A stretch of DNA of 64,000 nt, taken from contig NC_087063.1 in the NCBI RefSeq assembly GCF_963678635.1, positions 57,730,759 to 57,794,758 on the forward strand, written 5' to 3'. The notes beneath the pieces are model-generated. The model made no database searches. It saw only the letters and a program-made list of their open reading frames with translations, and was not told the origin of the DNA. Position numbers and translations under genes: made by a program. Shown here piece after piece: positions 1 to 9,715 of the stretch (position 1 is the stretch's first letter; each line of letters opens with the position of its first letter). The stretch is from Symsagittifera roscoffensis. Its lineage: Eukaryota; Xenacoelomorpha; Acoela; Convolutidae.

Positions 1-838
1 TTCATTCGCGATTTCGATTTTAAAAAAGTCTACAAAACGAAATTCTCTCTGTGACGAGAAAAATTGTCTTTTTGCTATTAAGACAAGAGGTAAAAAGAAA
101 TCTACTTTTTTTTCAAACAAAACATTAAAAAGTTCTACGGTGATGTTGTATCTTGGCTGGTAATGTTATGTAACAGGGTGTTGTTTGTAACATCCGTCTT
201 CATGGTGCTATTTGTAGGTAACAAACCATTTTTTAGTTTCGAATAAATTTTAAGCCTAGAAATTCATCAAACAGCTCTAATTACGCTATTGCAGCCAGTT
301 TTTGATACAGAGCGATCCGGAACTGTTGGTAGAACCTTCAAAAACCAAATTTGTTTTATTATATACCATTCAAAACCATTATATGACTTCTTCAGGATTC
401 CTTCTTCTGCCAGCCTTACTAGCAGGCTATTAAGACTACAATTCTCAGGCTACCGTCCATCCGACCCCGTTAAGACTTAGTGTCTCAAAAGGCTACGAAG
501 GACTAATTTTTACCCCAGACTGCCAAATGTGATTCAAAACAATGGAATTGACAATTAAATTTTCAACTGTTATGAAATCAGCTATCTATCTTCAACGGTT
601 AAGATTTAATAGCCGTTTAAAAATTCTGAAAAATCGAAATTTTTGAAAGAAAAATAATGAAAAAGTTTTGAAGGTAAAAAGCATAGAAAATTAGGATAAC
701 TAAAACGTCGACTTTGTTGCCCATCAAATATAAAATGTTTGAAATATTTTGAAAATAAATACAGTTTGAGCATTTGTATAAAAAGCTTGTTTTATACATA
801 ATTATCTTTCAGAATCTTGCATGGGGAGGACGGCAAAT
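1..838. other. Non-coding AT-rich stretch
   Basis: No convincing exon, RNA gene or transposon end was found here. The few open frames are short, low-complexity and lack splice or start context. It reads as intergenic or decayed repeat DNA. Confidence 0.5.
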
Positions 839-974
839 CACTTAGGGCGGGGGTGTGACAAAAATGGACTGTATTCAAATTTAATGTGTAGGTAGTCTGT
901 ATATCGACAGTATAAAACATTTGTACAATTAAATTTGAATACAGTCCATTTTTGTCACACCCCCGCCCTAAGTG
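839..974. repeat. Perfect inverted repeat (foldback/MITE-like)
   Basis: A 47-bp left arm (839-885, starting CACTTAGGGCGGGGGTGTG) is matched base for base by its reverse complement at 928-974, around a 42-bp loop. Perfect arms imply a young foldback element, a non-autonomous DNA transposon, or selection for a hairpin. I saw no clear target-site duplication, so the element class is open. The GC-rich tips contrast with the AT-rich surroundings. Confidence 0.8.
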
Positions 975-1029
975 CAGTAAATAAAGGTTTTATAGAGTAA
1001 AAAAAATCGACTATTTTGACTGATTACCC

Positions 1030-1225
1030 GCACCGGAGTTCCATGGATCATAATAGATTATAATGAAAAATTGTTGTCTAAAATGTTGTCATTATAATCT
1101 ACTTTTTTTGCAAATTTAGACCACGAAATCGATTATATTGTCATTATAATCGATTATTTTTGTAAAAACACAACCCATTAAAATCCATTATAATGGCTTA
1201 TAATCCATTTAAAATCCATTGTAAT
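1030..1225. repeat. Degenerate palindromic AT ladder (TAATCNATTA type)
   Basis: The stretch is built from repeated, roughly 10-bp-spaced variants of the self-complementary motif ATTATAATCGATTATAAT. The same motif recurs at about 11,716-11,780, 12,320-12,540 and 15,030-15,240. The gypsy element at 1,226 was inserted into this sequence, since its other flank (11,716 on) is the same ladder. Function unknown; it could be a microsatellite-like MITE interior. Confidence 0.6.
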
Positions 1226-1550
1226 TGACATTTGCCGAGATTATTGAGTGAAAACTTGGTTGTTCAACAAGAAGTAAATTGTATTGTTGAATCGAATAAT
1301 AAGTTACTGGAATCAATATAGTTGCTTAGTTTCAATTTTTTCTTGAGGTCAGAATTTCATCCTGAATAATACTAAGGATGAGATAGATTAATGGACATCA
1401 AACAAATGATGTAGAAAGCAAAAGAGTGAACACACACAGCATTTAGTATAGGCTAGAACTATGACCTCGGTTAATGAACTTAACATTAATCTGCAGCAAG
1501 ACTGTAAAAGGACAAATTGATAATGAGGTACCGAAGGTCGCCTCACGACA
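1226..1550 (-). repeat. Gypsy 3' LTR (minus-strand orientation)
   Basis: About 325 bp, nearly matching 11,386-11,715. The termini are TG..CA. On the minus strand this is the downstream LTR, because the pol tail (1,742-2,461) lies just before it. A run of purines next to 1,550 on the minus strand could be the polypurine tract, but it is interrupted by pyrimidines. Confidence 0.85.
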
Positions 1551-1741
1551 TTCCCCGCGGGAGAAAAAATTTTGGTGTACAGCCCAAAATTTAGAAAAAG
1601 GTAACTTTAACTGCACCCAGATGAGCATAAGATTGATAGCCCCCTATCCCACACAAATGCTTTACAGTTAAACAAAAGGAACAAGATATATATGAGAAAA
1701 AGTTTTAGCGAGTTTAGCAGAGTTTGATACTTGTACTCTAG

Positions 1742-2461
1742 TCAATCTTTTTCGGGAGTTTCCTTGACTTGAGCGAGATAGGTAGAGGACATCACTGTGG
1801 AGCCAGTTTGAAACCTGCCCCGGATAAGGGGTTTCCGTGGCGAGGACGAAGATCCGCGCGCCCTTTTAGAGGGCAAGGCTTGATCCTCATCAACCAATTT
1901 GACGGAGTGGCGTAAGGGTTCGCCAAAGAACTTAGTTGGTTTCTTGTTCCTAGTGCGGAGTGAAGTCCTGACTGTCTCTGAGTCGTCAACCACTGGTTGA
2001 GCGAGGAGAGAGCGACGGATAAGATGAGTGCGCCTCTGAGGACGCGGAATGAGAGGGATGAACAATATCCTTTGGAGACGCAATTTCCGGCGAAGAAATA
2101 GTAATCCCCGGATTGGTAGGGCTGAGGCCAGGAAATTTGTCGAAAGAATCGGTAGTAGGCAATATGGTGGCACAATACGTGGTCTGCGGATGAGAAGAAG
2201 CTGATGAGCTAGGAAGTTTAGCGGTAGAGACGGTAGGTGACGAGAGGGTAGCACTTTTCGAATTTTGATGCTGAGATGTGGGTTTAGGCAGATTGGCAAA
2301 CGTATCCGGAGGTGAGCCGTACTGGAGCTTTTGTCGTTTCTCTATGGGAATAGAACCCTGCACCACCTGTAGGCCGCCATTTGACCCAATCGAACTCTCA
2401 CTCGATGAATCCACCGTAAAATCCACCATCGGGGCAGATAAATTTGGATTGTCCGGTCGTT
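1742..2461 (-). pseudogene. Gypsy pol tail, cut off by the copia insertion
   Basis: Two overlapping minus-strand frames (1,986-2,429 and the 3' part of 1,742-2,299) together give a Ser/Pro-rich tail ending in a basic segment with RTRNKKPTKFF, a pattern common near the end of LTR-retrotransposon pol proteins. The switch of frame near 1,990-2,060 marks a frameshift. The copia element landed just upstream (in minus-strand terms) at 2,462-2,466. Confidence 0.55.
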
Positions 2462-2466
2462 GTTCC

Positions 2467-2804
2467 TGTTGAGGACAGACGAGCTCAATGCCAGACTAGT
2501 GAAATACCAGACCAAACTCAAGGTCAGACTTGAGCAATAGAAACCTAATTAAAGGTCAACTGGTATAAAACTCAATGCACTCAGACAAGGTCAACTGGTC
2601 TGCTGGTATTTGATAAACTAATTAATTAACTGGTAATTAATTAACTGGTACTATTTGATGCTCAGTTTGTCGTGTCATTTTATAAACACAATCTCAATTC
2701 ATTCTTCAACAATCAGTATCTCTTCTCTCTCCTCAGTTGAAACCTCAGATAACTCTCAAACCTCTATCCCCTAGTCCTACTTGCTCTAACTCTGAATCTT
2801 AACA
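2467..2804 (+). repeat. Copia 5' LTR
   Basis: 338 bp, starting TGTTGAGGACAGACG and ending CTTAACA. Contains a TTTTATAAACAC TATA-like stretch near 2,678-2,690 that could drive transcription of the element. I saw no difference from the 3' LTR. Confidence 0.95.
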
Positions 2805-2818
2805 GGTTATGGGCCCAG
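2805..2818 (+). promoter_or_regulatory. Copia primer-binding site (initiator tRNA-Met, internal)
   Basis: Abutting the 5' LTR is GGTTATGGGCCCAG. This is the complement of the anticodon stem-loop region of eukaryotic initiator tRNA-Met (CTGGGCCCATAACC) rather than of a tRNA 3' end. Drosophila copia is known to prime from an initiator tRNA-Met half molecule in the same way. Confidence 0.85.
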
Positions 2819-2901
2819 ATTTCTAAACTTTTTGATTTAATAATTATTTGATTTCTGTCAGAGTTTTTTTTAGCTTTTATCTAGCCTTTAGCAAAGCAGA
2901 G

Positions 2902-5900
2902 ATGGACTTGAAACTGGCTGGATTCAGTGGAAAGTCTGAAGATTTTCCAGCTTGGTCGACGAAGTTTGTGGCACTGATGCATACCAAAGGCCTGTTCAGG
3001 ACTGTGATGGGCAATGACGATCTACCAGAAGCTGAACCTACGCTACCTGAGAATCCGAATGCTGACCAGATGACGGCGTACAACACCAAGATGCAGGAGC
3101 GAGCTGTGCTGATCCAGCAGAGGAAAGACAACCGAAACACAGTGTGGTCACATCTAGCTCTGGTCCTGAACAACACCACACTGATGTACATCAAGAACGA
3201 CTGCGTGGCTGCGGATGGCTATGGCGATGGGACGAAGGCCTGGAGACTGCTGCAAGAGAAGTTTTGCAGTGTGGAGAGGCCTACAGTGGTCAGTCTAGTA
3301 GGCCAGCTTGCGAAGCTGCGCCTAGGATCAGAGGAGGATCTCGATGACTACTTCGTTCGAAGTCAAGAGCTGATGACGCGGCTGAGTGAAGCTGGGGAAG
3401 CAATTACGGACACACTCTTCAATGCGCTCGTGATCAACGGACTGCCTGACAGCTTTGAGCATTTCGTGGTGCAGGAGAGCTTCCAGCCGGCCAAGACTTT
3501 TACAGAGCTGAGAACGAGGTTGAGGAACTATGATGACTCGAGACGAGCTCGATGTGGAGAGAAGACTGGGAATGGACACATAGCTATGCAAGCTGTGAGG
3601 AAGAAGAAAGGAGCGTCGGGTGGTGGCTGTTTTGTGTGCGGTCAGAAGGGTCATTTGGCAAGAGATTGCAGATCCAGAAGTGACAGTGGTCAATCTGGTG
3701 CTCGAGGCAGTGGCTCGAATGAAGCAAGTGGTCCAACTTCAAGGAAGCAAGGGTGCTTCAAGTGTGGACAACAAGGACACTTTGCAAGGGACTGCAAGCA
3801 GGCAAAGACAGGGTTCTTCAGTTGTTGTGCAACAACCTCAATGAAGGGAGATGATCTCATTGTGGATACGGGATGCACCGATCATGTAGTGCGCGACAAG
3901 GCTGTCTTCTCAAGCTTTGAGAAATGGGATGAGGGGACAACAGTTGAGAATCCGAACGGTACAATATCAAAGATTGAGGGCATAGGCTCGGTGGAAGTGG
4001 ACATACGAGACTGTCAAGATGTGACGAGGAGCTACACTTTCCACAATGTGCTGTTTGTGCCGAGCTACAACGTGAATCTGATGAGTGTGAGCTCAGCAAT
4101 AGCTAGAGGGTCTAGTTTCAGCTTTACATCAGACTCTTCTCATCTTGTGGCACCGGATGGTCGACGGCTACCAGTGAAGCAGCGCGGCAAGCTTTTCTTC
4201 CTGGAGTGCAAGTTCAAGAGGAACGCGATGACTCTAGCTACGAAAGCGAAGATGGAGACAAGTAGTGCAATGCTGTGGCACCGAAGGCTGGGGCATCTCA
4301 ACAAGCATGATCTAATATCAGTTGTTGATGTCGGCGAGCTAGGGTTCTGCGAAGTGTGCACAGCTTCGAAGATGCACGAAGTAGCAATGCCAAAGAAGAC
4401 AGAGAACAGGGCAACTGCAGTGGGGCAGCGGGTCTTCAGCGACATCCAGGGACCATTTGAAGTTGCGAGCATGCATGGAGCGCGCTATGCCGTGAGCTTC
4501 ATTGATGACTTCAGCCGTCTGGCAGTGGTCAAGTACCTGGTTAAGAAGAGCGATACTCTTTCGAAGTTCAAAGACTTTGTAGCTGAGCACGGAACACCGA
4601 AGTGCTTGAGAACTGACAACGGAGGTGAGTATTCGTCGAATGCTTTTCGGATGTTCTGTAGAGAAATGCAGGTGAAACAGGAGTTTACAGTACCTAATAC
4701 TCCGCAACAGAATGGCGTGGCAGAGAGGTACAACAGGGTGATAACTGAGATGACTCGATGTCTACTGGCCGATGCAAAGCTCTCAAAGATGTTCTGGGTA
4801 CGAGCAATGTCAACGGCAGTCAGGGTTCGCAACTTGTGTCCTACATCCAGCAATGAGCATCGCATTTCATCAATGGAGATGCATTATGGGAAGCCATCGA
4901 AAGTCAACTACCTGCGAGTGTTCGGATGCCTGGCGTACTACCTGGACAGAGGAAACCGGCGGAAACTGGATCCGAAAGGCAAGAAGAGCAAGTTCATTGG
5001 TTATGACGAGGAGAGCAAAGCCTACTTGCTGATGGACCTGGAGACAAAGCGAGTGGTACGAGCAAGAAGCGTGACGTTCAATGAAGACATCATTCCAGAC
5101 GACTTTCTGGTAGACAGTGAGCAGTCACAAACACTGGGTCTATCAATCGAGGGATGCATTGATGTAGAGGAAACTAGCACGAAGGCCATCACTGAGTCTA
5201 CCAATAAAGCGAATGATAGTGGAGCAGCAGCTTCAGTGGGGGTTACGGAAGATGACCCAGTCGAGACTGAAGAATTGGAACCACCTTCCACAGAGCCTCC
5301 AGAGCAGAGGCCAACAGAGATTCCAGAGCAGCGGTCAACTAGAACGCGGAACCCTCCCATCCGATACGGACTGGCTTACACTCATGCTTCAGTGATAGCA
5401 CAAGAGCCAAGAAGCTACTTGGAAGCAGTATCTGGACCAGAAAGGGAGCAGTGGCTAGCAGCTATGGCTTTGGAGGTGCAGTCACTGAAGGCAATGGGCA
5501 CCTGGACACTTGTTGATAGACCAAATTCTCGCAAGGTCATTCCTGGACGCTGGGTGCTTGCTGTGAAGAGAGATGCAATGGGACAAGTGGAGCGGTTTAA
5601 AGCCAGATACGTGGTGAAGGGTTTTATGCAAGTGGAAGGACTGGACTTCAATGAGACCTTTGCGCCAACCTGTAAACCAGAAACAAAGAGAATACTACTG
5701 GCTTTGGGAGCGCAAGATGATCTTGTACTTCATCAGATGGACGTGAAGTCAGCCTTCCTCAACTCGCCGTTAACAGAAACTGTGTATATGGAACAGCCCG
5801 AGGGGTTCAGCAGCGGGGACAACCAAGTGTGTTTGCTACAACGCAGTATCTATGGGCTGAAGCAGGCAGGAAGGGACTGGTACCAGACGCTGAGCACGTT

Positions 5901-6993
5901 TCTTCTGGAGACTGGTTTCACTCGAAGCACCAATGACTTCTGTTTGTTCACGATGAGGGGAATGGATGATGCTATGATCTATGTTCTAGTATGGGTGGAT
6001 GATATCATCATTGGCTGCAAACTGCAAGCAGAAGTTGACAGGGTGAGGGACCGATTCACTGACCGATTCAAGATGGATGATCGCGGTCCATTAGCCTGGT
6101 TTTTGAAAATGCAGGTCAAACGGGCACCTGGTTCTGTCACTGTGAATCAGTCTCGCTACATTGAAGACTGCTTGGAGCGCTTTGGGTTGGCTGACTGCAA
6201 ACCAGTAGGGACACCAGCTGATATCAGCACTCAGTTGACGAAGAAGGACTGCCCTGGAGCGGGCTCAGAAGAAGCAGTGGCAATGCAGCGTGAGGACTAC
6301 AGAGGCATAGTGGGCTCGTTATTGTACATAGCCAAGCAAACGAGGCCAGACATCCTAGCTACTGTGACTCAACTTTCACGGTTTCTGGAGAATCCTGGGA
6401 GAACACACTGGGTGGCTGCTAAGAGAGTACTGCGATACCTGAAAGGAACCAAAGATCTGGAGCTGTGCTACATCAAAGATCCTGATGGGTTCAACCTTTA
6501 TGGTTCAGCAGATGCTGACTGGGCTGGTGACGTTGATGACAGAAGGTCAACAACAGGCTACAGTTTTCATGTGCAGCGGTCAGGAGCAGCAATCAGCTGG
6601 AGTACCAAGAAGCAACCTACTGCAGCAATATCTACCAGCGAAGCTGAGTATCAAGCAATGGCAGCGGCTGTTCAGGAAGGCCTCTACTTACGATCCCTAC
6701 TCAATGAGATGGATATGACGTGTGATGGTCCAACTGTGATCAACGAGGACAACCAGAGCTGCATCAAGATGTGCAAAAATCCCGTAATGCAGAAGCGTAC
6801 AAAGCACATTGATGTCAAGTATCACTTTGTCCGAGAGCGGGTCGAGGATGGAACATTTGCGCTCGAGTACTGTCCAACCGAAAACATGGAGGCTGACTTG
6901 TTGACGAAATCCCTGAGCAAGGCAAAGGTGGATCAACATCGTCGAACGCTGATGGGTTGCAGCCTGACATTGGACAAAGCCAATTCAGCCTGA
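2902..6993 (+). CDS. Copia gag-pol polyprotein
   Basis: A single frame of 1,363 residues from the first in-frame ATG (2,902; purine at -3, G at +4) to TGA. The frame is open upstream of it but has no earlier ATG. By residue: a UBN2-type gag N-terminus; two CCHC zinc knuckles near 243 (CFVCGQKGHLARDC) and 285 (CFKCGQQGHFARDC); protease with DTG at 322; a pre-integrase zinc region (WHRRLGHL..CEVC); integrase with D514, D572 and E608, a DD35E spacing; reverse transcriptase with VWVDDII at about 1,033; RNase H with SADADWAGD near 1,204, the TSEAEYQA block, and a KHIDVKYHF region near the end. All catalytic residues I can check are present. The polyprotein packages, copies and inserts the element. 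Gag and pol are fused without a frameshift, as in other copia elements. Confidence 0.95.
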   Translation: MDLKLAGFSGKSEDFPAWSTKFVALMHTKGLFRTVMGNDDLPEAEPTLPENPNADQMTAYNTKMQERAVLIQQRKDNRNTVWSHLALVLNNTTLMYIKNDCVAADGYGDGTKAWRLLQEKFCSVERPTVVSLVGQLAKLRLGSEEDLDDYFVRSQELMTRLSEAGEAITDTLFNALVINGLPDSFEHFVVQESFQPAKTFTELRTRLRNYDDSRRARCGEKTGNGHIAMQAVRKKKGASGGGCFVCGQKGHLARDCRSRSDSGQSGARGSGSNEASGPTSRKQGCFKCGQQGHFARDCKQAKTGFFSCCATTSMKGDDLIVDTGCTDHVVRDKAVFSSFEKWDEGTTVENPNGTISKIEGIGSVEVDIRDCQDVTRSYTFHNVLFVPSYNVNLMSVSSAIARGSSFSFTSDSSHLVAPDGRRLPVKQRGKLFFLECKFKRNAMTLATKAKMETSSAMLWHRRLGHLNKHDLISVVDVGELGFCEVCTASKMHEVAMPKKTENRATAVGQRVFSDIQGPFEVASMHGARYAVSFIDDFSRLAVVKYLVKKSDTLSKFKDFVAEHGTPKCLRTDNGGEYSSNAFRMFCREMQVKQEFTVPNTPQQNGVAERYNRVITEMTRCLLADAKLSKMFWVRAMSTAVRVRNLCPTSSNEHRISSMEMHYGKPSKVNYLRVFGCLAYYLDRGNRRKLDPKGKKSKFIGYDEESKAYLLMDLETKRVVRARSVTFNEDIIPDDFLVDSEQSQTLGLSIEGCIDVEETSTKAITESTNKANDSGAAASVGVTEDDPVETEELEPPSTEPPEQRPTEIPEQRSTRTRNPPIRYGLAYTHASVIAQEPRSYLEAVSGPEREQWLAAMALEVQSLKAMGTWTLVDRPNSRKVIPGRWVLAVKRDAMGQVERFKARYVVKGFMQVEGLDFNETFAPTCKPETKRILLALGAQDDLVLHQMDVKSAFLNSPLTETVYMEQPEGFSSGDNQVCLLQRSIYGLKQAGRDWYQTLSTFLLETGFTRSTNDFCLFTMRGMDDAMIYVLVWVDDIIIGCKLQAEVDRVRDRFTDRFKMDDRGPLAWFLKMQVKRAPGSVTVNQSRYIEDCLERFGLADCKPVGTPADISTQLTKKDCPGAGSEEAVAMQREDYRGIVGSLLYIAKQTRPDILATVTQLSRFLENPGRTHWVAAKRVLRYLKGTKDLELCYIKDPDGFNLYGSADADWAGDVDDRRSTTGYSFHVQRSGAAISWSTKKQPTAAISTSEAEYQAMAAAVQEGLYLRSLLNEMDMTCDGPTVINEDNQSCIKMCKNPVMQKRTKHIDVKYHFVRERVEDGTFALEYCPTENMEADLLTKSLSKAKVDQHRRTLMGCSLTLDKANSA

Positions 6994-7000
6994 GTGGGGG
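6991..7000 (+). promoter_or_regulatory. Copia polypurine tract
   Basis: TGAGTGGGGG lies between the gag-pol stop codon and the 3' LTR, in the position where the plus-strand primer is made. It overlaps the stop codon. Confidence 0.75.
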
Positions 7001-7338
7001 TGTTGAGGACAGACGAGCTCAATGCCAGACTAGTGAAATACCAGACCAAACTCAAGGTCAGACTTGAGCAATAGAAACCTAATTAAAGGTCAACTGGTAT
7101 AAAACTCAATGCACTCAGACAAGGTCAACTGGTCTGCTGGTATTTGATAAACTAATTAATTAACTGGTAATTAATTAACTGGTACTATTTGATGCTCAGT
7201 TTGTCGTGTCATTTTATAAACACAATCTCAATTCATTCTTCAACAATCAGTATCTCTTCTCTCTCCTCAGTTGAAACCTCAGATAACTCTCAAACCTCTA
7301 TCCCCTAGTCCTACTTGCTCTAACTCTGAATCTTAACA
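7001..7338 (+). repeat. Copia 3' LTR
   Basis: 338 bp copy of 2,467-2,804, directly preceded by the polypurine tract and followed by the GTTCC target duplication. Confidence 0.95.
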
Positions 7339-7643
7339 GTTCCAGCATTACAGGCTGAGAACGCGTAGCTGGCCTCTTAACTACACCACGAGAGGTAGGA
7401 TTCGAGGCTTGAAGACGATCACCTAGAGTGTTCTGACCAACTGAAATGTTTTACCGAGAATTAGGTTTGAGGCAAATATGATTTTTCCGATAAACTTTCC
7501 CAATGTCTGTAAAATAAGTATGATCGGTAATACGGACAACCTTGAGTTTAGCAGACTTAAAGAGAGGTTTCCCCGATTGGCGATCTATAATTTTCCTAAA
7601 GACTTTAACTCGGTTAGGATCAGTCAGTAGAAGATTTTCTGGT

Positions 7644-8141
7644 TTACTTGTTTTTGACGATCGACGAGGTTGCAGAGCTAGTAAACTTCGGGATTAACTT
7701 GTGCCCCGGAGGGGTCACACGCGTTCCTGTCTTCGGAAAGCGAAGAGTGTTATGGTTAAGGCCCGACTTGAGAGAGTGAGCGAGGTCCGAATGACGGGTT
7801 GCCAGTTCCTTGAGGATCTTTCTTCCCCCATACGGTAGAAAGTTTCGCTTAAACTGCGACCACTTATTGGCTGCCCGAGCAAGTTTGGCCAGCGCCTTGT
7901 AGGTTTCACTGACCGCCACATTTTCATTCAGCGAAAACAATGGTCTGAAGCGGGGAGCAACCGTAGGACTTGTACTGCCTCGAGGAACAATTTTCGCACG
8001 GTCCCTGCTATAATCCTGGCTGGCAATCTGGTCCGGTGTTAGAAGGTTTCGCTCCAGTCCTTGGGCTGAAGTATCAGGTTGAACAACGTTATTAAACGCT
8101 TGGGACCACTCAGTATTAGGTTCGACCGAAATGTAATTCAA
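7644..8141 (-). pseudogene. Gypsy pol C-terminal region (post-integrase)
   Basis: A 165-codon minus-strand frame follows the integrase core and is rich in Arg, Lys, Ser and Pro. No chromodomain is visible. Position and composition fit the integrase C-terminal domain and tail. It continues in spirit into 1,742-2,461 across the copia insertion. Confidence 0.55.
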
Positions 8142-8423
8142 AAGGCGATTTCTTAAGCACCGAGTGATTATTCGTGCGAAAATCTTCGATTATTTGCTGG
8201 ATCGTTTCCTTAGATTTTTTGAAATTAGGATCGAGTTTTGCAGCACCCAGTTTTCGCTTTATAGTCTGAATTGAACTTTCAACTAAACCACTGCCTCTAT
8301 GGTCTCTGACTGGTGAGAGGATGCGTTGAAACCTCTGCTAGAGCAAAATTCCTGAAACAAGTTATTTTTAAAACCTTAACCGTGATCCCTTCTGATAGAA
8401 TGAGGTAAACCATGAATACGAAT

Positions 8424-8738
8424 TTAAGATGCGAGAAAGTTAGCAGCCTTCTTAGCCCCAGTAGTTTTAGAAATAAGAACTGAAGGAAATTTAGAGAAAC
8501 GGTCGGTTGCTACCACAAGAAAGATCTTAGAACCCTTATCCTCGAGTATAGGACCAGCAAAATCTAGTTGTAACTCCTGATTTGGCCGAGATAGACTAGG
8601 TAAAGATTGTGCAGTATTAAAGGTTTTTGCGGGTTTAAGGTTCTTACCAAACAAGGTGCATTCACGGCATTTCTCACAAGTCTCGATAATCTGGCGGTTC
8701 AGAAATGACCACCAGAGATAATCGGAGGCCGCCATCAT
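8424..8738 (-). pseudogene. Gypsy integrase fragment
   Basis: The frame contains the CEKCREC part of the H2C2 zinc-binding region, then the start of the catalytic core with LDFAGPI (first catalytic Asp) and FLVVATDRFSKF, typical of gypsy integrases. The second Asp block is beyond the stop at 8,424 and is not readable in frame. A glutamate-containing segment (LVESSIQTIKRKLG) appears in another frame near 8,250-8,280. The gene is therefore broken by frameshifts. Confidence 0.85.
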
Positions 8739-9153
8739 AGCCTCTTGTCCCGGGCGCGGTGAAGCCGAGTAAGTACAGCTTGTCGGAGAGGCTCGGGTAA
8801 GGGCAGTTTATTATCAAAAACTACACAGTTATTAACCACAGCTACTTTGGTCCAGAATTGGGCCTTTTAAAATCCGAGCTTATTAAAGATTTGATGTCCT
8901 TGTTGATGATAGCTCGTTTCATAGGGCCCAGAAAACGGTCCTCCTCCGCCAGTTCTGCCAAAAGGTCCGCATGAACAAACGTAATTGTTTAATAGTTCTC
9001 GGAGGTTTGAGAGATTGAATTGCCTCGATCTTTAAAAAAATTTTGGAGAGTAACTGTCCTCATTAATGTAATACCCTAACCAAGTTAGTTGGTTAACAGA
9101 GAATTCGCACTTACTCAGTTTTAGAGCCCAGCTTTTCACATCAAGTCTTTGCA

Positions 9154-9660
9154 TCACCTTTCAACCATTTTCTTATGTTCCTGGACATCTCCTTTTGTAA
9201 CTATCAAAATGTCATCAAGATAACAAATGACACCTTCTAACCCCTGTAAGGTACAGTCTATTGCCTTCTGGAACTCGGTAGGCATATCAGTTAAACCATA
9301 AAACCCGGTTTTGAATCCGTACGTTCCTGTAGCCTCTCCACACAAAATATTAAAGTTGCAATGACTACTAGTAAGCGATGACAACGGCAACTGACTGAAC
9401 GCATACTTCAAAGCCAAGGACCTGAACAAAACCTTTCCAGGTACATTTGTAGTTATAATCTGCGCCGCGGAGTCGATGAGTTCATGAATGTTCCGCATCT
9501 GGTACTTGTTTTTCCAGATCTGAGCATTCATCGGCTTAGCATTAAGGGCAAATTTGATTGAGCCATCCTTTTTTGCAGTTAACAAAATAGGCGCTATGAA
9601 AAAATTAGTCGTACATTCGTCCAATTTTCCATATTCAGGATAGAATTGCGAGCGAAACAA
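9154..9660 (-). pseudogene. Gypsy reverse transcriptase core
   Basis: The frame shows the Ty3/gypsy reverse transcriptase landmarks in order: AKKDGSIKF, the FYGLTDMPTEFQKAID block, and the catalytic YLDDIL box (9,211-9,222). The first catalytic aspartate, expected in the motif preceding KYAF, is replaced by alanine (codon at 9,412-9,414, reading LALKYAF). Even without the surrounding stops this enzyme should be inactive. The segment ends at a stop near 9,154; the connection and RNase H parts further down are too decayed to delimit. Confidence 0.85.
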
Positions 9661-9715
9661 AACTTCTAATGGAGCAAGGCATTATTGAAAAATTGGACGA
9701 ATGTACGACTGAATA
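9661..9715 (+). other. Micro-inversion inside the gypsy reverse transcriptase
   Basis: A block of about 55 bp reads as reverse-transcriptase-like sequence on the plus strand (residues MEQGIIEKLDECTTEYGS), although the whole element codes on the minus strand. Its LDECTT part is repeated in the correct orientation just beside it (about 9,600-9,630), so the two copies form an inverted repeat. This is best explained as a small inverted duplication during element replication or repair. It destroys the pol frame. Confidence 0.75.

Larger units (their letters stand above)
2467..7338 (+). mobile_element. Complete Ty1/copia LTR retrotransposon
   Basis: The 4,872-bp element has two 338-bp LTRs that look identical by eye (2,467-2,804 and 7,001-7,338), TG..CA ends, a primer-binding site, a polypurine tract and one uninterrupted gag-pol frame. 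It is flanked by the 5-bp direct repeat GTTCC (2,462-2,466 and 7,339-7,343), the target duplication made by integrase. The domain order is gag, protease, integrase, reverse transcriptase, RNase H, with integrase before reverse transcriptase, which defines copia. Matching LTRs and an open frame mean a recent insertion, and the copy may still be active. It lies inside the older gypsy element in the opposite orientation. Confidence 0.97.

Noticed and set aside
2877-6939. Many other frames over the copia element
   Set aside because: All overlap the intact gag-pol frame in other frames or on the other strand and lack any domain.
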